A program made the translations under genes and the position numbers. From Helochares maculicollis (taxonomy: Eukaryota; Arthropoda; Insecta; Coleoptera; Hydrophilidae), in contig JAWQRO010000146.1 in assembly GCA_033557835.1 (NCBI GenBank), positions 1 to 52,478 of the forward strand: DNA of 52,478 nt, written 5' to 3'. Shown in pieces: positions 43,820 through 52,478 of the stretch; the stretch's first letter is position 1, and every line of letters starts with the position of its first letter. The notes under the pieces are model-generated. The model made no database searches. It was not told the DNA's origin and saw only the letters and a list, made by a program, of their open reading frames with translations.

Positions 43820-46800
43820 ACACATACTTCCAATCAGAAGATAGCCATCAGTCAAATGGCGCATTTTAAGTTCGTTTAGTGGCGCTAGATAAGTTTATGT
43901 CGTCTCTCTATAGAACACATGTTAATTTTATGTTAAAATATGCAATCGGCTACCATTTCTTAAATACAGTACAAACGAAAAGAATTCCCCTCCAGCGCGC
44001 GCCATGGAAACCATAGATTTTCGTGATTTCGAGTTGGCTTCGACCAGACGATTTATGAAAACTTAGTGTTTCCATAGTGGAGCGGCTTTAGTTAAGGGTA
44101 CTTGATTATAAATTATGGTAGCGTCCAGTGTGCGTTTGCTTGTTAATAGCCTTGGATCGCCGGCGACGTCAAAATGGTATTTTGCGCAAATGGGAGGTAG
44201 GAGAGATAGAAACGCATTTAGCGCTGCGAGATGTGGATCGAACTAGTTTATGGGGATTTTAATTGTAGAAAATCAGCGCGAGCGCCGAGTCTTAATTAAT
44301 TTATGGGTAATTGTAACACATCGGTTTTAGTCGAAACCGAGTGGAAAGTCTTCCGAACCGGAATTCTCATCCGAAGTTCGACCATATGCCTCCCATCAAG
44401 TAATCCGATGGTAATCCTGAACGGTTATTAGAAAAATGTCTCGTTATTAAAGCATATGGTCGCCGATAAAACCACGACAACCATAAGTACAACTTGAAAG
44501 AAGCAAAGAGAAACACACGGAGCCTGGTTTTTGTTTCTTCTAGTCTCCTCTCGCTCCTTGTGAGGTGCGTGGGCTGAACAACGGCGAACAGCGAAAGAAC
44601 TGTGACATGTACGGAGAACAGACAAGAAGAATAAGAGTCCGGTCTAAGTGCTTATATGGAACGCCTATTGTGGTACCAGTTTCCTAGTGTGACAAAACGG
44701 GGCTTTGTCCCCACGTACTCCCTTTGTCAACTTCGCGTGTTAGATCGGAGCGTTGCGATATCCGTAATATCCAGAACGAAAAAATTCAGAAAATGAGACG
44801 GTGAACTCACCCGGAGCCCATTGGTACTACACACCTACCAATATGAAACAGGTTGTAATCGAGTATTTCATCACATTCATAACAATTCCTGATTGCGTTT
44901 AATGATGAATCGATATTAAATTCGCTGATGACTGGAGTATATTCTGTATTTTAGGGGAGAACACATCAGCGCAAAGGTGCGTTTCTTCCAATTGCCTTCC
45001 AAGAAGGGTGAAGGTTCTGTGGCGCCCTAATTCTACAATTAAAATATAGAGATTGTAGGTGGAGGCGAAAATAATTTTGATCTGGACTGTCCACCTCCGC
45101 CATCTCCAGTACCAGCGCTCAACTTGCCTAGTGGGTGTTTCGATTCGACTTGCTCTATATTTTTACGTTCCCCGCGTGGGACGATTTTTTTAAATTTAAA
45201 ACTAGCGCAGCTGTTGATAAAGCACCGAAAGCTCAGCTCTGACACGGTACGACCAAACCGTAATGAAATCATAGCGCCCTGAGTGCATGGTTGGTAACTC
45301 CGAGGAGGAATTGTAACAATAATTTAAGCGTAGGTATTATATTGCGTCCGAAGGCGTTTGACTTGACTCGTGTTCGTCCAGGTGTGTGTAGGTCGATGTT
45401 GGCCTAAAGTGTTTTCAATTACCGGAGGAAGGCAAGTTATATTGCATTGCAATGCATTGTTCTGATTTGCATTTTGCAAGCCTTTGTCGCCGTTTTGCGG
45501 CGCATTATTGCAATGCGGCGCGCATAAAATCGCAATTACTCCACCAGGATGGGGTTAAAATTCGATTAATTCAAGAATATATCGCTTCTCATTCATCTCG
45601 CTCGATGCGAGCGTGCTTTAAGATGCACTTGCATGGCTTGAAGGCAACATATGTTGCACGAGACTCTGAAAAAAAAGCGCCAACTAACTCAAAAATGCCA
45701 TTTAATTGTGTAAATGATCCTAAAGTTCTTTTCCGCGCAGTCATCTCGTCCTTTGTTGGACACATTCAAGTAATTACAAGTGGATGCCTTGAAAGCACCA
45801 ACGCCTACTTGTCTGTCTTCTTCCTCTATGATATTCAATTCTACCGTGCAATGCCCTATTGTTGTGATCGCTGTGTTAAAAAAAAATCCCCCTCCATTCA
45901 TGTTATTGCTGCATCACGTCGCAGATTGCTTTTTCAATCCCAATTGCTTATCACATATACATTCTTCCACTGCAATACGTTTTTCTCAACACAAATGGAC
46001 AAAACCAAATTTTGACCGATAACTTATTCTTCATGCGAGATGCGGAATATCGCAAAACCTCAACAACACTCGCATATTTTTAAGAAGAAGGCTTGGAAAA
46101 CACTCGCGGATTGATGATTGAAACGCAGCAAGTCAGCGCTTCAAATCAATTCCGAAAAGTGAAACGTATCTTTGTTCCAAAGATTATAAATGATTGGAGC
46201 CAAGACAACATTAAAGGTGCAACCCATAACGAAAAAAGACTTCCTTTCATTCGACGAATGGCGGGTGGTAATCAGAAAATCAAACAACAATGGCTCAGAG
46301 ACATAGTTTTCAATTCCTCACTTCAGCGCTTCAACTCAGCGCATCGCCGATTGAAACTAAGAGGTTGCTTAGCTGCTTGGTCTGCGATGAAAGACCATTT
46401 TTAGCGAATGGATACAGATTTTTCAGCTCTATTCGATCGGGATCGCCTCAACAGCTATATCCATTGTAAGAATTTATCATGCTTGTGCATATCATTAGTC
46501 CGTTCTATTTGCTTCAATTTGTTCGGCGGGCGAGCTTACATAACCAACCTTTGCAGCACTAATAATTTGCGCCCATTGTCCTCCTAGCTCGTTTTGCAAG
46601 TAATCGCTTTTAATCAGACACGCTTCTCTTTGATAAGCGATTTTTTATATTTTAACTTCGCCGCTTATTGTTACACATAATCTACTTGCAACGATCGTTT
46701 TGCCTGTTGTATCAAAATGTTTTACTCGTACGACCACATAATAAGCATTAAGAGAATCGTGAGTTGCCATTTGTGCAAAAGAATGACTAAATACGTTAAA

Positions 46801-49800
46801 AAACGATTCGCACATTCTGAAAATCTGAAGCAGCAGCAATTTCGTTAACTGAAACCATGCAATTTTTTTAAAAGGTACTATTGTTGGCATTCACTATTTC
46901 GTCGAAAGAACAATAAATAAATTATGAAAGTTTCGTGCGAAGAAACGGCCATCACTCCAAAGGTGTGTAACATAGTCTAGTGAAATGTCTATGTGAAATG
47001 GGAGTCTCAGGTTTTGCTTTTCATTGTCTCTGGAGATTCACCTGTAATATGCAAAACCTGTGCCCACCCAGAATCGGTAAGCAGGCGTCCAAGGGCGTAA
47101 TAACTGGTGACGTTTTCGCAAATCCCCAAGAAGATTTGTTTCGTAGCTCTGACAGAAATAGATTTATTTGGCGCCAAGACTTTCAGGATTGAATTCTTTT
47201 AACTGTGTCTTATAACAATAATTGTTTAAATTAAACACAGCTGAGAGAACAAGTTAAAAAAACACGTTTTGAAAATAAGATTGTATTTTAATTATCCTGG
47301 AGGTGCGTCCAGTTTTTCTGTGAGACACGAGGGGTATCGCCCCAGGCGTGACGTTTCGAAAATTACCAACACCCCAAGGTGTTAATAACATTAATAACAA
47401 TGCATGCTTTGGTGACTCGTTGCTGGACATTGTAGTCTTGATCCTTGACTTTTTATCAAATACAGTTGCACTGTTTGGGATACACCGAACTATAATATCG
47501 CGCATTGTTGCAGTTGTGATGCCCCAGAGAAGAATATATATGTAGTGGAAGCCTTTATATTCAGAATACGAACGATCTTTATATTACAAATACGAAAGAC
47601 CGGTTTCGAGATATAATTTACATGTCATTGCCTGTGAGGCTCAGCCAACGAGCGAGCCAGCGAAAGAAAGAACGGAATGGCTCGTGCTACGGAACACGCT
47701 GGCGTTGCTCGATCGGTGATTCTTTGGCCTTTTACCATCGCCAACCAATTTGAAAAAAAGAGAGACCAATCTCGAGATCTAAACGCGGAATTCTGTATTT
47801 CGATCCAGATGACTGATTTTCACTCTAAATTGCTTTTCAATGCCTTCAGATAAATGACGGCTTGAATATTATTTATTGACCACTCAGTGGCTTAGACTAA
47901 ATGCTCCTCGAGATTTTGAGGTTATCAGAGCGAACTGATGAGCCTTGTTTTACATAAAATGACTTCTCGAAATTGTTGTTATTTGCAAGAATTTATTCTA
48001 TATAATTATGTAACTGCAATGTAATTTCAGTTTTACTCTTTAATTAGAGTGGTAAAACTGTCTAGCAAAAAGTGTTGACTTATCAAGTTTGCGTATTTTT
48101 TTAATTTACTCTATTTAATTCGGATAAGATATTTAAATAATTGTTTCGGTACTTAATAAATCATTTGTTTTAGCAAATTTTATTTATGCTGGTATACTAT
48201 ATGGTACTATGTGATATACTAGCGGGAAAAAATATTATGGTTTACATACTAAATATTTTGAATCTCTTAATAGTTCTCCAAAAACTGATTCAAATGTAAT
48301 TTGACTTGCATATTCGTAACTGTTGGGGAAGTTCTGCAGATGTAGCATAAAATCTGATAGCTCTTCGTCAGGACTTTAATCATGTTTGCTGAACGAACAA
48401 AGATGTGTCAGTCTTGGTATTATCGTGGCAAGAAGCGATTTCTATACTGTTTGCCAATTCCGGTGGAGTTCTTTAATAACATTATTTACTTTGGTTCAAT
48501 GGATTGCTACTTAAGATTGCGTGGTCAAAGTTTAAAAATGCGGTTACTGTATCTGAAATACTACAAAACTGACAGCATGATGTGATGCTCTTCATTTGAA
48601 TCGTAGTAAAGCACGTCTAAATTTTAATAAAGGCTAGACAACTTATTGGAAACGCTTATGTGCTCATTGTTAAGTACAATACTAAACATAAACATAATCA
48701 ACCTTGATGATTTGAACTGGTGCTTGTTTAAAAATGAAAGAATAAAATTAAAAGTCGTCCGCCTATTGTAATAAAAGAGTTTATTTTTGTGTAATTAAAA
48801 ATTATGATTAGAGGCGGAATTAAGCGTGGATATTTATTTGGAAATGAGCATGTATTCCATCTTTTTAGAGTCTTTAAGAAGAAAATGTTAAAAATATTTG
48901 TGTATTTTCGCATTTCGCATAAGTAATAACCAAACGTGCGTTTTGGGCAATTATATCAATAAAGTTTTGTACTATCTGCATGGGGTAGTATCTAGTAACA
49001 ACCGCACCAAGCTTATACATAGTTGGTCATGCGAAACAAAATCGTATCGACATGGTGAAATAGTAACACGATACCAGTTTCGCTTCGAAGGAATTAGAAA
49101 TTGCGTTCTAGATTGATTAACTCTGCTGACCATATGGAGACGAGAAGTGAATGTGACACTTTTTATCTTCGATTTGGATCTATAGAAATGCACCTGGGGC
49201 TCGGCGGCTTGGGAGCGTGCAAATCGGTGAAGAGGCTTTGTAAATTCAATAAATTCAAGTGGAATCAAATATAAACCCCGAGCATGAGTTGTGATGAGAC
49301 GAGAGAAGACGAACAGAATGACTAAGGAAAGGAAAAATCTTGATAATGCATCATCGCGTCATCCGTGGTCATGCTTAAATTTAAGCAACGTATTATTACC
49401 GATACCTGATACGAATCAAACATAAATGAGGCTTAAAAGTGCCTTTGTGAGTTGTTGGCGGCATTAAGATGATGAGCGCTTCGTTTCGCCCCGCCAACAA
49501 GGACGACGATACCCATAAGCCAAATCGCTTAAAAGCTTTTTTATAAGCCACAACTTCGACCGGCCTCGTCTTTTCTCTATTAATTCTCATTTCAATCACC
49601 GGCTTATCTCGTCTTTTCGTATGTTAATGCGTCCATTTTTCGGGAATCCATCTCGGATGGCGTGTTTGCGCACGACTTGGAACACTTTACTTGTTTTTTG
49701 GCATTCTGTAATGTTGCGAAAGCCGGTTCATTCGATTTAAAGATGATTCCTCGAAAGATCGCTTTAAGTAACGAAATTTAGGCGAAATGCCCAGACAATA

Positions 49801-52441
49801 AGTAGTTGAATCACCGGAACCTGGTCAAGTAATTTATAAATTCCATGGGTTGGACTTTTATAGACATTAATAAAAATCTCGCGGGAAAAAGCATCATAAG
49901 CACGTGTGCCAGAAAGCCTTTCTTTTACCCACACGCCACGGTAATGAAACACCTCCTTATACGACCACTTCTTCCACACGCAAGATCTTCCTCCACAAAG
50001 AAGCGTTTACGCTTCGGGATGGAGTGTTGGGTCTAAAGCTTGGCCAAAACTAAAAGTAGGCACAAAGTCAAAACGAAGTGAAACAAGAAATGAGTAAGGA
50101 ACGTTAGATTGGCTGTGAAGAAAATGGGACAAACTATAGATAGATGCGTGGGCAAGAAGCATCGTCGTCGTCGTCGCCGTCCTACACACTCACGACTCTC
50201 GAATCTGTGAGTGCACGAGTCTTGAAATGGCCGCCCGCTTCTCTTAGCCCACTCCGTGTTTATTATTATAGACATTAGGTACACTCGGAACAAAAATGAT
50301 ATCACAGTGCCAAGCGCGAACAATAACCAACCTGCAGATAACACCAAAGAACGTCGAACCTGTTTTAGGTTGAAAAAGAACTCACATAACACTACATCAC
50401 CATCCTTTTACGAATACCATACGGTCTGAACATCTAATGGTGTCGATTGAACGATCCGGTCTATAATCGTCGATTCGCTGATCTTGTGAGGTCCTAAGTT
50501 GAAAAAACAGATTCAAAATTCGAAAATTTAGACCAAATGTCTTTACCCCAAAACTCACTTAAAAACTGCGAATATAAAAAATTCAAAGAAAAAAAACATA
50601 ATACATCTTGAAAACCCTAGATAATACTTTAAGGATAAGCGAAGAATGATGCAAATCTGCAACAGAAAATGAAAAACTTCTGGCAATTCAGCACAGTATC
50701 CTAAAATATTTTGAAAATAGTAAATGGTACAGTTTTAATTGCTCCGATATTTTAATAATCAAAATAATGTGTCCGCACATAAAAACAATTTCCATATCTA
50801 ATTTTAAATGTTAAATGCGCAGCATGGCAAAATTACCCACGACTACCATTGAAGGTATGAAGTTTTACGTTTGCCACATACAAAATTATATATTGAATTA
50901 TTATTATAACTAAAGAGCTTAAAAAACGTCACACAACAGCAGCTTGCAATTTTTGAGTTTTGCTATTTCCTAACGCACCTTAAATCTTCGAAAGCTAAGC
51001 AAATGAGGCACATATACTTTCTAATGTATTCAGAATTTCCTACTTTTTGAACATTTTGAGATCCACGGTCAGCTTTTTCTAACAACTAGCATCTAAACCG
51101 TAGCTTTGGCAAAAATAAAAAGTTGGCATTAATCATTGGATCATTGATTCTTTTTTTTTTATTTTGTATATAACTTTCTTAAAAGGTGCATAGTTTTGTA
51201 AGTATAACCCATAAATCTGAGAAGTGCACCATACACTACGACTATTTTCCACCAAATCAAATAATTCCAATTCGATCGTTTGAAAGAAGCAATCAACAAA
51301 ATAGAATAGGCCAATTGTTATGGGGTACTTTTTCAACAATAAAACGCTCACACAATTGTGTCGCTAAGAACCCGGCAAAAAGTATGAGTTTGTTTGGGAT
51401 GTCTTGCCTCATTCGTTATACTTACTAATGTCGCGCCATCCTATTTTAATTTATTTCGATCCCTACAGAATGAAATAAAATTACTTACAAAACTCATCAA
51501 AGATTACAAGATGTTATAGATCAAAATGTTTCATACATTACTCCAGCATGGTTTTGAAAATCACTTTTTTCTTCAGGAGTTCAGGCGAGATGTGCATAGT
51601 GGCGTTAAATTATATCAAAAACATACTGAAAAATAAAATTTGTCTAAAAAGAATAAAATACACTCATTAAAATGTTGGAAGCATAAACAAAACTTTCAAA
51701 ACATCTTTAGTTTTACTCCAATGTTTCAATTTAGAAACATATGCTATTAAAAAAAAAGAATATGCCTCGATTACACAGAAGAAATAAAATGTGAATTTTT
51801 TGAGGGTGTAAAATTTTCTGAAACTAGGTGTTTGCAATTTTTCTGTATATTCAATAATACCGATGCAATTTGCTGCGTTTGTACCTCATAAACTAGTAAA
51901 AGCAATCGGCATTTCGTCACGTTTCGATCCCATAGAAAAGAAAAGCGCCAACCACTTGATGAGAAATCTAATTCATTACGTTCGTCTCCAGGATATGAAA
52001 CACCAATGGAGACAATCCAGAGGTATTTGCTCGTAATATATCTGAGTTTAAAGAACAACAACAACAGCAACAAAAGGCACTGAAATGGGCTTTCGCAAGA
52101 GGCCAGGGATATTTAGATTAATGATTTATCGGAGAGAGGTTGGTATTATGGCGTTGGGCTGCATTACGTTGCGCTGGATTGGTGCGCCTACAGGTACACA
52201 GCTCGGGCCAGGCCATAAATTACGCGGTGACTTGACTGTTATTGCTCTTATAAAGTAATGGACGTATAAATACCACTCTTCGATATGATTTTTCCACTCC
52301 GATTCAATAATAGACCCTTTGTTTCGATACGACCGGACGAAACGCGCCTTCGACTGATGGCTATTTCCTTGTGCAAAACAGGGATTTTATTTTTTTACAC
52401 AAATTAATTAATATAATAAAAAAATTAATTAATACACACAT

Positions 52442-52445
<4 letters not shown>
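43820..52445. other. Non-coding stretch, mixed composition
   Basis: No gene can be defended. GC-richer islands run at about 43980-46450 and 49000-50400, separated by AT-rich DNA. The longest open frame is 187 codons at 45452-46015 (plus), without recognisable motifs and overlapped by frames on both strands. A 119-codon minus-strand frame at 50033-50392 has one hydrophobic segment of about 20 residues and a short (GTC)n run. A 103-codon plus-strand frame at 46093-46404 is also unrecognised. Confidence 0.4.

Positions 52446-52447
<2 letters not shown>

Positions 52448-52478
<31 letters not shown>
52448..52478. repeat. (TA)n microsatellite at window end
   Basis: A TA run to the last base of the window, matching the run at its start. 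Confidence 0.95.

Noticed and set aside
50033..50392. 119-codon minus-strand frame with a hydrophobic segment, first thought to be a CD36-type N-terminal exon
   Set aside because: The resemblance is only a transmembrane-like helix. The following residues do not match the family pattern and no good donor site follows.

Overview
The window looks like nuclear DNA from an animal, most likely an insect. It is AT-rich and gene-sparse. It has GT-AG introns, eukaryotic-type histidine tRNA genes (no encoded G-1, A at the discriminator), two decayed mariner transposons, decayed non-LTR retroelement pieces and (TA)n microsatellites. The insect order cannot be fixed from the sequence alone.

Layout. 1-3.2 kb: AT-rich DNA with no gene seen. 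3.2-4.05 kb: a dead mariner transposase on the minus strand. 4.33-4.79 kb: a possible small inverted-repeat element. 5.38-8.01 kb: two full-length, apparently intronless mutarotase-like genes (glucose-6-phosphate 1-epimerase family) arranged head to head around an 0.8-kb spacer. Both have lost the residues the family uses for catalysis. 8.55-22.5 kb: two internal exons of an acid-sphingomyelinase-like phosphodiesterase gene on the plus strand. They join in frame (phase 1) across a 13.6-kb intron, and the metal-ligand GNHD motif is altered. Inside that intron, on the same strand, lies a cluster of tRNA-His(GTG) genes: one copy at 10.98 kb and eight units at roughly 400-bp spacing from 12.8 to 15.6 kb. 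Six copies look intact or nearly so, and three are decayed. Eight of the nine are followed by the same 3' trailer hairpin and a second copy of the acceptor 3' strand.

22.5-52.5 kb: no exon I can defend, so the remaining exons of the phosphodiesterase gene probably lie beyond the window. This stretch holds a dead mauritiana-type mariner with both terminal repeats and a TA duplication (28.95-30.2 kb), a possible retroelement C-terminus near 32 kb, and a decayed non-LTR endonuclease (34.6-35.7 kb). Part of that endonuclease is repeated at 38.7-39.3 kb, and the two copies bracket three roughly 1.1-kb GC-richer tandem units. GC-richer islands without recognisable genes occur near 17.2, 41.2, 44-46.4 and 49-50.4 kb.

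The most unusual signals are: (1) three protein-coding loci in a row with damaged active sites but intact frames, which suggests pseudoenzymes or drift after duplication; (2) the conserved tRNA-His trailer, which is unchanged even where the tRNA body is broken; (3) the direct-repeat-bracketed tandem block at 35-39 kb. Family assignments rest on motifs recalled for each family; no database search was possible.
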